NCBI GenBank assembly: GCA_911728435.2
Contig: OU452199.1
Span: 44,285,004-44,349,003 of the forward strand
From: Apoderus coryli
Lineage: Eukaryota; Arthropoda; Insecta; Coleoptera; Attelabidae
Direction: 5' to 3'
Length of the DNA: 64,000 nt
Numbering within the stretch: position 1 is the stretch's first letter; the number at the start of each line of letters is the position of its first letter. Both the position numbers and the translations under genes were made by a program. This document shows positions 1 to 11,465 of the stretch, piece by piece. Below the pieces are notes generated by a model that was not told the DNA's origin, ran no database searches, and was given only the letters and a program-made list of their open reading frames with translations.

Positions 1-2150
1 TGTCAAATTTATCACCAACCAACAGATTTTTGGAAAATTTCCTTAAAATATTTTTCAGCGTCAGATATGTGATTTTAGTGCAGACAAAAGTGTTTTAATA
101 TGATTTTTTGCCGAAAGAAGATTTATTATTTTTCCTTGTAGTATGTTGCACACCAGTTCCAATTTAGCACTATAATGTGAAATGATGTGGGGACAGAGTA
201 TGAATTTACAAGTCGAAACTGCAGCTAATAATTGATTAGCTTTTGATCGTGTCTCTGTGCTGAATTCTATTGAATAAGCCAAATGTCCCAAAGCCCCTCT
301 TATTTATTCGTAATTTTCGGAAAATATTCTGATGGATTTGTACTTTGAGGACCATCGTGTCACAAAATAATGGGATTTTAGGGACATATTTTGTTCTATA
401 TGGACTGTCACGAAAACATTTAATAACTTTCTTGATAGAATCGCAGTATCCTGTATATCTTGGATACGGTTTAAATCATTACCACTAAACTTATGTATGT
501 GATATTTTCCTGTATTTACGTGTTCCAGGGGGGGTCAAGCGCCCCGTCTTGCCCCCCCTTCCGACGGCCATGCCCATAGCAGTATTTACTGATAGAAAGA
601 TTAAGTTTGCAGGGTCAAATCACAATTAACAATATCCAAAGTGGTTCAACAAAACGGAAACTGCTGCTTTTTCGTTTATAGTTGACGAAATTTCAGGACA
701 ACCTGTCTGTTGTCTCCCTTGTGCGTTGTAAAGGAGGACACAAGAATCTAAAAACAGAATAGGTATACAGGAAGCAGCAAAGAGTGCCTGCAAGGTGTTA
801 TTTTGTCAGCGGTGTGTAATAATATCCACTCGTGTGTGTACAGCGAATATTTGCATTCAAATTGTGCGAATTTGAATAAACCTATTATCTTTTGAAAGTG
901 AGACTTGTGTGCGATGAGGATGAAATGGTTATAATATGGTGAGAAATTGTACAAGACTAACTGGTGGTGGTAATATGGATAATATGAAAACTGTTGGGGA
1001 CGTTATGTGGCATAGGAGTTTGTTGGAATATAGAGATGCGAATAAAATTAGCTTGGTCGTTGTAATTTTCATTTTTTGAATAAGAAATTATATTTATAAT
1101 TCTACTACTTGTGTTTTGCAGTAAAACCCTACATTTTTAACCAATTGGAACTAGCCAGGTCGAGGATCGAGGCGATCGAGTCCCTTTAACAACTTGAAAA
1201 TATCCGTCCCGGCACTGGATTCTCTCCAATGCTAAGAAAGAAGCTCCGTCATTGAGTAGAAGAAACTTGTCCCTCCCTCTTCTTTTTCAAGCTGATAGAG
1301 GTACAACCTCGGTTCAGGTTCAGGATTCAATGTCCGTTGTCCATTCCAGTTTGGGGAAGTAACAGTGGCAGTTTTCGGACTGTCTGTTCACACTCGGTAT
1401 GCTTGTTTAAATACCAACGTTTTTAGTTGGCATTTTCTTTTTATATATCATTTTGAGGTTCAAAATTTTTAAACCCAATTAATAAGGTATAATGCGTATT
1501 GTGGAATCTACACTACTATACAAAGCGCGAGTACTACGGACAACCTGTAGTATACACTGTATTAACTAGCACAATATAAAGATAATAAACACGTTTTGGG
1601 TCCACTGAAATAATTTCTCCACCATCCCTAGGACAATATTATCTATAGAGAGATACAAATTCCTATTGGGTGCTCACCTGCTTCAGGCTGTTTGCGTCGT
1701 TGTGCAACATGTCTGTCTTGCAATATTTAGTTAAATGAGGTTATTAACCAAACGCTCTAAATGAAGTGCTTCAATAATGTAAAGTTTCTCGAAATAGCTT
1801 GGAGAAGGAGCAATAGCCACAGAGATCGTTACACTATGGTTATCTATAATGCAAATTCCTACAAATAGGTTTTAGTGGACAGGAGAGGAATTAACAGAAT
1901 TTATTTATTGAGATATACTCACTACTAACAAATTTAGTTTCTGTTAAATCTGCATCTGTAGTCCGATCGTATATTTTTCCAATAACTGCCAGCTTCTCTT
2001 CTTTGGCGATCAGGTAGATCTAACTTAAAATGCTTCTTTTAGTCTGCAACAACGATTGGCTTAGTAGATCGGTGGGAAAATGGTCAGCGTCTTTACAGGT
2101 CCTACAAACAAAGCGGCCAGATTGTGCTTACCACAAAACACTTTCATCAA
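1..2150. other. intergenic, no gene recognised
   Basis: Only short open frames occur here and none has recognisable family features. The one structured element is a GC-rich hairpin near 528-558. I see no exon of a known gene. Confidence 0.5.
528..558. repeat. GC-rich hairpin
   Basis: A run of seven G followed by TCAAG is mirrored about ten bases later by CTTG and a run of C. This makes a strong stem in otherwise AT-rich DNA. It may be the end of a mobile element, but no partner end was found. Confidence 0.4.
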
Positions 2151-2664
2151 TTCTTTGATAATTTTTGTGGAATAATTTACTCTCTTCGTAATACTTGTTA
2201 GGTATCAACGTCCTTTACTTCGCCAATGAACAATGGCAAAGCATATTCTGGGCGAGTGGTTGAGTAGGCAATTAAGACACCTTGTTCTTCTAGCTGTACT
2301 GTAGCTTTGCGGAACTTCTCGTACCAATGAAGCTACTACTAACGCATCCATTTCATTTATCTGATTGCAGTTGTTTGCTGTCGCTAGCGCCTCAAATGCC
2401 ACTTGTACATTCTCCAAGAAGCCTTTCTAGATTCTAGTCCTTGAATTTATTGCTTTATTGTTGATTGTCATTTCTGGATTCCTTGTTTCGACTTTCTTGC
2501 TGAGTTCGACTATATTTGCTCTGAGAGCAGGCGGCTTGAGACGATCGCCAGGCCAAGCGACTATCGCCGGCAGCTGTCGCTTGAACGACAGTGTTTCCAT
2601 AAAACAACAACGGTAGCATCATCGTTGAGCGATCGTCGCAACAGTCGCCCGGCGGGAAGTCCAC
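2150..2664 (-). pseudogene. degenerate coding remnant, unknown family
   Basis: Two consecutive minus-strand frames look protein-like and of higher GC than the surroundings: about 69 codons ending near 2455, and about 70 codons from 2417 to 2205. An overlapping frame reads on to a segment containing PLFIGEVKDVD near 2205. The pieces sit in different frames with stops between them, so this is probably a decayed transposon or retrogene. I do not recognise the family. Confidence 0.3.
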
Positions 2665-2733
2665 TTGCTTGTTTTTCTTCCATTTATTGTTTGATTTTAA
2701 AGACGTGGTCCATATTGAAGTGGAATAGAATCA

Positions 2734-2800
2734 TATTTATTCTTGAAACTAACGTCAACCTCCACGAAATTTCGGTTGACTTTCATTTCAAGAATAAATA
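2734..2800. other. 67-nt imperfect hairpin, miRNA-precursor-sized
   Basis: The outer stem is 15 perfect base pairs (TATTTATTCTTGAAA against its complement). Then come a 5x5 internal loop, a 7-bp stem (GTCAACC/GGTTGAC) and a loop of about 13 nt. Size and shape suit a small hairpin RNA or a tiny foldback element. No expression evidence is available. Confidence 0.3.
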
Positions 2801-4053
2801 TTTATTGTTTGAATTTCCTCAAGCTTGTGCCGTATTATCGCATTATTTTTTCCTTTTACCTCCATCGCCTGGTTTCTATTTTTTTCCTTCCCAGTCTGGC
2901 GTTGTCTTCTTTTCTTCTTCATTAGCTTTATTAACGGAACATAACTTTGTTCTCGTCGCTTCGTTTAATATTTTTCTTCTTTTTCGCATTACCTAATTCT
3001 TCTTTCCTAGCCTCACGTAGTTTTTATTCTCTTTATTTCACAGCGTCACGTAGTCTTCGTTCTTCATCCATATTTTTCAAGATTTCTTCTTGCGATTTCA
3101 TGAATTGTTCCACATTTCCTCGATACTGTTCAGTACACAGTCTTTACAACAATTTGACAGATAAATACAATCCAAACACTTTTCAATAATGGATAAATCT
3201 CGTTGATAAACGCAACGACTGGAAAGACCCGTATAAGTTTCACAACACCAACTAGGAAAGGAACACCAAAACCCACAATTTTCTTCCTCTAAAAACCAAC
3301 GAGATCCCCCCCGGACATCCTGAACTGAACTGAATTGAGGCAGTTATACTAAACATTAAAGCTTGTGTTACGTATAATAATATTGCCACGCGATTTCTGT
3401 CGTTGCTCTATCTTCCCTCCTTTGGTCCAATTACTGTTCTTATACATCACATTTTGATGCCAGTAACGCCTGTAACAAGAAGGGTCCATTAAATTGAAGT
3501 AAATGTTTGATTAAAAGGCGAAATTATTGATCAAATTGGAGTTAATCAGAAATGTGTCACAGTGTAGACGTCTTTTCTGTGAAAAGCCTCCAATCAATTC
3601 AATTCTGTAGTTCCTGTTTATTTTTTGCGTTTACTTCAGATGAAGAGATATTCTAGGTGGCATGTTTTTGAAAATGGAAGCAATGTATATTTCACTACGA
3701 TACATTAATTAGAAAATGTTACGTATGGATTTCTATAATATGTTCAAAGGGATTACACATGTTAAACAACCTCTACCCATGCTCTAATATAGTTTGTTTT
3801 AATTAAAAAAATGAAAGCCTATTAAGTGCCTCATTCATCTGGCTTTACAAACCCTATATCCTATGATGTAACAATATTATCTCATATAGCTTCATATGGA
3901 TAGCTGTATTTGAGGTTATTGGAGCGAAACCAGATAATTGCACAAACTTTTTACATGAATCAATCCAGCTTGGAATAGTTATGAAAAACAACTGATATTA
4001 ATAAAACAGTTAAAATATTAAGTAGCCCATTTCTCATGAAGTCATTTCAGTCT
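2801..4053. other. intergenic, nothing recognised
   Basis: This stretch is T- and A-rich, with short plus-strand frames of hydrophobic, low-complexity composition. No gene or repeat boundary could be supported. Confidence 0.4.
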
Positions 4054-4600
4054 TTTGCAAAACAGTGCCATCAGCACGTGTTTTGCAGTCTCTCCTCTGC
4101 TTCTTCGGGAACACCGCAGATTGGAGTTAAGAAGAAAACTGTCAGATCGTGGAAAACCTTGCCGAACTTTTTATGAATTTGATGGTGTCTCTGTGTTTGC
4201 CTTTTGCAGCGCAGTGCCATACAGGCACGTGTTTCGTTGTCACTGTCGCTTCTTCGCGAAGAGCGCAGATTGGAATTAAGAAGAAAACTGTCAGATCGTG
4301 GATTGACTGTGGAAAACCTTGCCGAATCATCTGAAGAGTGTTTGGGGCCTGTTAAAGCGCAGTTCGAAGGACCAAACTTTTCATGAATTTGATGGTATCT
4401 CTGTGTCCACCTTTTGCAGCACACTGCCCTACAATCACAGAGCACCTGCTCTGTTGTCTCTGGATCTTCTTCGCGAAAAGCGCAAATTGGAGTTAAGACA
4501 AAAACTTTCAGATCGTGAACGGACTGTGGAAAACCTTGCCGAATCGTCTGACCACTTCTGAAGAGTGTTTGGGGTCTGTTAAAGCACACTTTTCATGAAT
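4054..4600 (+). repeat. threefold tandem repeat with coding-like core
   Basis: Three successive units begin at about 4054, 4203 and 4416. Each contains a TTTTGCAG start, a cttcgcgaa-type segment, then GAGTTAAGAAGAAAACTGTC-like sequence and GGAAAACCTTGCCGAA. On the plus strand every unit can be read as a charged segment of the type LLRE.R.LELR.KLSDR followed by TVENLAES, so the repeat is maintained at the peptide level. Unit lengths differ (149, 213 and about 185 bp) through insertions between the cores. The minus strand is also open for 172 codons, which I treat as a shadow. This is probably a duplicated exon or transposon fragment; the family is unknown. Confidence 0.55.
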
Positions 4601-5336
4601 TTCTGAAAAGTGGGACTCACATAAAATAATAAAAATGAAAATAATTGATTGCTTATCATAACAATTATTTAAGCAGATGGAATGAAATCTCGATTCCTTT
4701 CATTGCCATAAATAATCTTCAAAAACGGTAATAACTACAGCCATTGTCTACACGGTGGTGAACTGAAGATTAAGTTTATAATGTAGTTTGGCAAACAACA
4801 ACGTAAATCGAACGTTGAGTCTTTATATAAGATTACGCGCTGGATGTAATTTACAAGTTAGCACCTCCTTATTATATGGTGTACGTACAACCGCACGAAA
4901 GTTTTCGGTAACTTACTTCGTGCCATACAGAGATTTCGGAAAATTATTTGATGTATTATGTGGTGATTACTAAATTCAATAATTTAATTGAACTGAAAAT
5001 TAATTGAAGGAAAATTACATCGCAACTATATTTCAACGAACAATGAGAAACCTTCCCCTGACTATGTTTTAATTTTGTTTAATAATCCAGCCGCGAAAAA
5101 TAGTTGAGAAACAACAACTACAGTAGGTATAAATATTTCAAAATAATTTACAAAATAGTATTGTGACGAATATTAAAATGTCCCCTATGCTTTTGTTTGG
5201 TATAGGACGCTATCAATCCATCCCTAAGAAACTATCCTTAATGACGAATTAGTCACATGTCGTTTGGCATGCAGATAGGCCCAATATTCGAATGCCAAAT
5301 GTGTCAACATGTGTCAACTTGTATTATTAAAACAAG
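4601..5336. other. intergenic, nothing recognised
   Basis: AT-rich sequence with no supported gene. It ends at the left arm of the inverted repeat that follows. Confidence 0.4.
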
Positions 5337-5626
5337 AATACGCATACATTAGAAGCAAACACACTTTTGTGCAAATACTATCAACCTGTTTGGTTCACGT
5401 AAGACCATGATCAACAAAAGCTCGCAATAATTTTACTACGTTAGATTAGAGAAAGACTTTCGCCATTCCGTTCGATCGTTTTCAAAGAGCCTGAAGTGTC
5501 GATTTTTGTGGACAGAATCTAACGTAGTAAAATTATTGCGAGCTTTTGTTGATCATGGTCTTACGTGAACCAAACAGGTTGATAGTATTTGCACAAAAGT
5601 GTGTTTGTTTCTAATGTATGCGTATT
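5337..5626. mobile_element. foldback element with 111-bp near-perfect arms
   Basis: Bases 5337-5447 are the reverse complement of 5516-5626 with a single mismatch (5355 region), around a 68-bp spacer. Arms this similar imply a young foldback MITE or a recent inverted duplication. I could not find a convincing target-site duplication, so the superfamily is open. Confidence 0.8.
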
Positions 5627-6989
5627 TTTATTTTAAAAGAGCAATTTTCATTGCTAATATTCGAACTGTGTCGAGTTTGTTCTAAACAGAAATACCATTG
5701 TTTTATAGATATACAGACATTCTTTGTTATTTAATATTTTGTGCTTAATTTTAGCGAAGTCTTTATTTATATATTGGATAAACTTTGGTTCCAGCGTTGG
5801 TTATGGCAAAGATTAATGTACATTAATCTTTGGTTATGGTTATAGCTAATATTACAATCTGTTTTACATTTTAGAACTTTTGAAGATTTTACAGCTTGGA
5901 GAACACAGGATAACAGATAAGTGGACTATGCTTGCCGTAGTAGGAATAAATGTCATAATGGAGAAGAAATCATATTATATAACTCTAGAGGTTGGGCATT
6001 TATTTATTGATTTACTTAATAATACGGGTGTTTGTGGAAATCTTGCTTTTAGATTTTGTAAGTACAAGTACAAAACGCACATGCAGACTGGAGGTACTTG
6101 TACCATGATTCGTAGTAGTGGAATGTGTCCCTCACGAATTTCAGGCAACGTAGTAATTATGTACATATTTATTATTATCATTGTGTATAATTTTATATTA
6201 TTATTTTTACTGAAAAACTCATTCCAATTAACATCCCGCCACTTCAAGACCAGGCAATACATTATTATCAATTAAATTTTTAAAATTCATATTTAAAACA
6301 TAAACCAACTGAAATAACTCAAAAAAGAACTTTTAAACTAACCAAATTATTAAAAAATCCACCACGCGATTATCAAAATTTAAATTTATTTGATGTGAAA
6401 TGTCAAAAATAAAATAAACTGACGTCTTGTCATGCATTGCGTGTACGAAAGTTGACTTGCGATCGGTATACCCCCATGCGCAAAAGTTGCGAGTGGTGCA
6501 AATTCATATCGCTCGCAGTGCATTTCAAATAAGCCGTGCACCATTTTGTAATCGCAAATGACGTCATTTGCGTACACGCAAAGTTGCATCGATTTCAAAT
6601 AAAGCCCCCCTGATCAAGAAGTAAAATGGAAATGAGAGACACTTCATTGGCTCTCTTGCCGATTCACTGGGATATACAAGTTGATCCTGATGATATTTAA
6701 ACATTATTGTAAATAAAAAAAAATCGGCGCTTATTTTTGTAATCACATATTAAATGCGTTTGTCGTTATTCGAAAATTCCGGACCCACCCGACACAATTT
6801 TCGGCTATGTATGGGTATGTTATATCCCTGAAAATCTTGCAGCAATCAACAAATAGGTTGGGTTAAAATGCATAAACACAGTAAAGTGAACTCACCATTT
6901 CGAGGTAAACAGCAGTCGAATGTATGGGTGTTTGAAGATGAGCCAAATCCAACAAAAGCACGAAGCACTTCCAAGCAAATCTTTTTGCA
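5627..6989. other. intergenic; unrecognised ORF at 5880-6275
   Basis: A 131-codon plus-strand frame (5880-6275) with a hydrophobic C-terminus is present but matches no family I know. A short segment near 6205-6230 (ctgaaaaactcattccaatt) also occurs inside the Mutator-like foldback at 60.7-61.8 kb, so part of this stretch may be a related remnant. Confidence 0.35.
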
Positions 6990-7309
6990 ATATTAAATGT
7001 ATGCTGGTCTCACTAATACCTAAGGTTGTTTCAATCTCTTGATAGGTCACACATCTTGCAATATCAGTTCGCGCACAGCATCAATGGTTTTCGGAACAAC
7101 AACTGATTTTGGACGACCTTCACGAATTTCGTCTTGGAGTGAACTACGAACACGATTGAATTCACCATACCATCGATACCCACTGGTCCTTGATAGAGCT
7201 TCATCGCCAAAAATTGAATTAAGTTCATCCATCCACTGTTGCTAAGTTAATCCACGAAACGAAAGTTGTAAAAAATAATCGCACGAAAATGTTCACGATT
7301 TAATTCCAT
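6990..7309 (-). pseudogene. mariner transposase N-terminal remnant
   Basis: The minus strand from the ATG at 7309 reads MELNREHFRAIIFYNF, then after a frame change DELNSIFGDEALSRTSGYRW and EGRPKSVVVPKTIDAVRELI, and after another shift TYQEIETTLGISETSIH. These are the paired helix-turn-helix DNA-binding motifs of mellifera-type mariner transposases. The catalytic DD34D region is missing and there are at least two frameshifts. It is a dead 5' fragment in reverse orientation. Confidence 0.85.
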
Positions 7310-8511
7310 TTTTGGGCCGAAAAGACAGTTTTTTTAAGAAATTATCCATATAGCAGCAGAGAGCATCACTTACAAAACAAAATCGGTACAATCTTGTTGG
7401 TTCGGTACATACAGAAATATACCTACATCAGACGTATTCAGTCGACAATTCAGATTTATAACAAAACCATAATATCGCCTTTCCATTATTTATATTTTCG
7501 ATGAGGGAGTTTCATTGACAAGAGTGAACAGAGGGTGGTTGATTGATGGATATGATAAGATTTATAGGTATCTAGGGTAAGTTTTTTTTTTACACCACAC
7601 ACTTTTTTTATTTTGCATTTATTTTTTATGGATTCGAATAAAGTTAGCACGCGTTTCGTGTTGAAATATATTTATTTTATGCTTGTTAACTTCGAATACA
7701 CTCATACTAAGTTATGGATCTATATGGTAGGATGGTAGGTTTGTTTTGTTTGTCAATTTGTCCTGCCTTTTAAAACCAACCCATGCAGAATTTGTTTCAC
7801 GATGTCATCGCCGCCAAGATCCTTGGTAAATTTGGGATTTCCATATTTAGGAGTTTGTCTACACCTTTTTCTTCTTTAAGTTTTTAATCAAAGTCATTGC
7901 TTCTTTAGGAGAAGTGCACAGAATAATATTCTCTTCTTGGAACTTCCATAAACCTATCAACCATTGTCTCAATAGTTTTAACATCATCGAGATCTTCATC
8001 TGGGTGTAAATTTCATCTGCACTCCAGTGCAAGGCAGGTTGCAATAGCCCCCGCCTTTTCCTATTCAACACTCTCTTCCCATGGATCAGTGAAATACTGT
8101 TTTCGCAGATTGAGGTCTTGCCTTCTAAGTTCTTAAGAGAATCTGTCCCATTAATTTTTGCTTTTGAATTTTGAATCCTGCCTTCATGTCTGTAAAGAGT
8201 TTGTTTGTTTTTGTCCGAATTTATCTCTCGGTACCGTTTCTATGCTCGTTGTTTTCATTTTCAGCTGTTGATGATTTCAAGAAAACTCTTCTTATTGTTT
8301 CTCTCCAGCAAAATGAGAGCATCTTCCAGGTGGTCAGTGCTGTTGCTGAACACAAAGAAAGTGTTCCCAGTGAAAATTTTTTACTAAATATAGTAACCAA
8401 TCAAATTACTTAATTTTAAGTCATGTGTCAAATTTCATCCAATCACCTCTGGATTACAGCGATAATACCCTACATGTGGTGTTTTCAGTTTGGTGTTTTT
8501 TTTATTAAAAA
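7310..8511. other. intergenic, nothing recognised
   Basis: Short frames at 7859-8071 (minus) and 8171-8413 (plus) have no recognisable features. No supported gene. Confidence 0.35.
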
Positions 8512-8546
8512 TTAATTAAATGTCAAACTGACAACTGCTTTAAAAA

Positions 8547-8871
8547 TGTCGCGAAGATTTGGTATTGCATCTAAAGATGTTTGGACACTAAGTGTAAAAA
8601 GATATCCAATAATTCGAACAGATCAACTGCAGTTAGCCATTTGGCAAATACAGCAATTCCTGAGAAGCAATTAATAAAAATAACAAGACATAGCAGTTCT
8701 AATTCAATTAAACCTTACTTGAATACTAACCAAGAACGCCATGGTGAAATAATCAACACCATGCGAGGAATTTCTTCAACAGTGGAAATTAACAATCCGT
8801 CAACTTCAGCAAACTCTTCTTCGAATTTAACATTTACCAATTGTACTTTTCACAACTGTAGTTTTAAATAA
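8547..8871 (+). pseudogene. small transposon-like ORF, possibly frameshifted
   Basis: An ATG at 8547 opens a frame beginning MSRRFGIASKDVW. A second overlapping frame runs to the stop at 8871 and is rich in Ser, Asn and Thr, ending NLTFTNCTFHNCSFK. Such Cys/Asn-rich tails occur in some transposon-encoded insect proteins (inference). The unit lies between two similar segments, near 8520-8537 and 8930-8946, each holding the palindrome GTCA-3 nt-TGAC. The function is unknown and it could be a non-autonomous element. Confidence 0.3.
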
Positions 8872-9039
8872 AAATGAATAATACCTATTTGTTTGATTAA
8901 AACTAATACATTTTGTATTGAAAATTATTAAACGTCAGATTGACAATCAAATATTTGATATCTACAAAGTAAAAAATTATTTTATCGAATACTCCTCGGG
9001 CCTTGATAAATACTCAAAATTTATAGACAGTGTCTAGAT

Positions 9040-9715
9040 TATTTTTATAAAAATCGCATTCAACTAGTTCAAAATACATGTTCTAGATTTATAAATAATC
9101 TTAGGAAGTACGATCATATATCCCATACTTATGTAAGTCTAATGTGGTTGAAAATGGATAACCGTTGGCAATTTCATTTGGGTAATTTTCTCTTTAATAT
9201 TCTTAAGTGAACTTCAATTCATCAACTGAATATTAGATATCCCAATAAATTAACCCTACCTCGTCATCATACTGCCTTATATCGTAGATCTTTTACGTAT
9301 AACGCCATCAGCTTATACAACTCATTGCCTGGTGATTTGACTGAGCTGAGTAGTTAGAGTAGTTTTGGGGGTTTCAGGAGACTTTTTAAAGATTTTCTTA
9401 TTAGAAGTCAGCAATAGTATAATTGCCTGTCTAATCCACACATCTCTCCTTACTACTTAATGATCATTGTAACTAAGGGTGTTGAGCGTGATTTGCCTGC
9501 TTGTTAATGTTTTCTTTTTTTTTTATATTCTGTCTATGGTCTGGTTAAGTAGAATAGCCAAGTGAGCTAGACTTCGCCAGATTGTAGCTGCACACAAAGT
9601 TTTGAAATTTTATTGTTGTTATTGTTGTTAATGATACTTAAGTTTTGAAAATTCAATTGTATTGTATATTTATTGTTTCTTACCAATAAAACCCATTTAT
9701 TATTATTATTATTAT
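9040..9715 (+). mobile_element. 3' end of a Jockey/CR1-type LINE
   Basis: Plus-strand frames read RFINNLRKYDHISHTYVSL and later HHTALYRRSFTYNA and ISLYNSLPGDLTEL. This is the C-terminal region that follows reverse transcriptase in insect non-LTR elements. Stops interrupt it. The stretch closes with AATAAAACCC and an (ATT)n tail at about 9690-9713, the usual 3' signature. It is 5' truncated. Confidence 0.65.
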
Positions 9716-11465
9716 AAAACAGTTAAATCCACCGTTAATAATAAAGTCGTCTCTACCGAAACAGTTTCCTAGATAATTAAGATCTTCATTCCACTCTATA
9801 CAATTTATCTACCCCAAAAATCAACTACCTAATAAATGAAAATTACCATTGTTAACAATAAGACTTAATTCAAATAGACATATACTGATTGGATAGTCCT
9901 TTATCAATCTTGTTTCTGGTATTCAGGATAAACTGGACTACATACAGAATATCCAATATCTCCTTCGGTGTACCTACTAATAATAAATGGGATGAGTCAC
10001 GAAATCCTATCCACCCTCATAAAATGCGAAGAGACATTGACAAGATTAAAAGACCGACTCTCAATATATATATATCCATCTATACATGCAATGTGATAGA
10101 AAGAATGCAACGATAATGTAAGATTAGATAAAAATTGGGTGATGAAATGAAATTGGAATATTCGTTTCATTAAAGTTGTGGAGGACATCCAATCTGAAAT
10201 AGTACACATAGACGTAGGCAAGATTTTGTTTATATTATTAATGAAAAACCATGAGCAAGTTACACAACTTTTCCCAAACATCATTCTCCGGCTCAACGAC
10301 CATTTATTTAGATATAGAAAAAAAAAACTTTACATAAAAAAGTTACAAAATTTCAGTCCGATATATTTTCCACTTTTACTCCTTTCGCATGGTACTAAAT
10401 TACATGTTTTAAGTTCTGACAGTATTGAGCATCTAGCCCTGTGTTGAATCTCTAAATATTTCCTGTATACTGCCTGTATATAACCCAATAAATCTATCAA
10501 TCATCACCTCATTACGACTAATATTATATTATAATTATTACGCATAGTTGACAGATGTTCACCAACTATATCGACCATACGTCTCTCCTAATCTGATTAG
10601 CCAATGGGAAATAAGGGTCGCTAAACCACAATCGATTCTTAACTAACCCCCTTTTCAACACCCCTATGTTTACAAATCAATAACTGTACCATCTGATTAT
10701 TTGTGAATCATATTTATTGAACTTTCATTTAAGTCCAACACTATTGCTTCAACACATATTCAATTTATGTTTAAATTCTTTATACGCTGTTCTTCAGCTT
10801 AAGGGTCATAGCAGCATTAAGCAGTTTTTCAAACAAGTAGAGGCTTTCCACGCCCCAATGACCCTTAAGCTTAAGCAGCAGTACCGTGACCCTCGAATTT
10901 AACAATTAAATCTCTCTCAGAAGGAGCCTGATTCTACAGTATGCCAATGCTATAACTATAAAGCTCCTTGTATGATATCCTGCACAATTCAAGATTTATA
11001 CGCTTTTCTCAATTCTAGACGCAAATAAAGCATCAGACTCTAGATATGCAAACGAAATGCATCACAACAGGCGTATACACACATCTGAAGAAAACACAAG
11101 TTGATAAATATATAAATACACTAGAGGGAAGAGGAAAAAATGCATTGCAACAAGGAACGGTTTGCGTATTCTTGAAAATGAATAATAACGTCTTCTTTGC
11201 ATATAAAACACAACGTTATGTTTTGTGTCGTCCCATTCTTTTCCTCTTATTTTCCTTTGGCTTTCTATTATTTTTCTTAAATAGAAGAAGGCATTTCAAA
11301 TGAATCGTCATACTGCAGTGACTGTATTTACTTGGGAGTTTTATTGTTGGAATAAAGATCTTTTGTGCACATTTACATATAATTTAATTTAAATCATTTG
11401 CTTGTGTACGCATTTTAAGTTTTAGTAGTGCAAAAGAGTATCCTTAAAAAGTAGACAATGATGTC
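9716..11465. other. intergenic, nothing recognised
   Basis: Several short frames but no motif. The sequence is AT-rich and probably old repeat debris. Confidence 0.35.

Noticed and set aside
4071..4589. 172-codon minus-strand ORF across the tandem repeat
   Set aside because: The plus-strand peptide is the one conserved unit to unit; the minus frame changes meaning between units.
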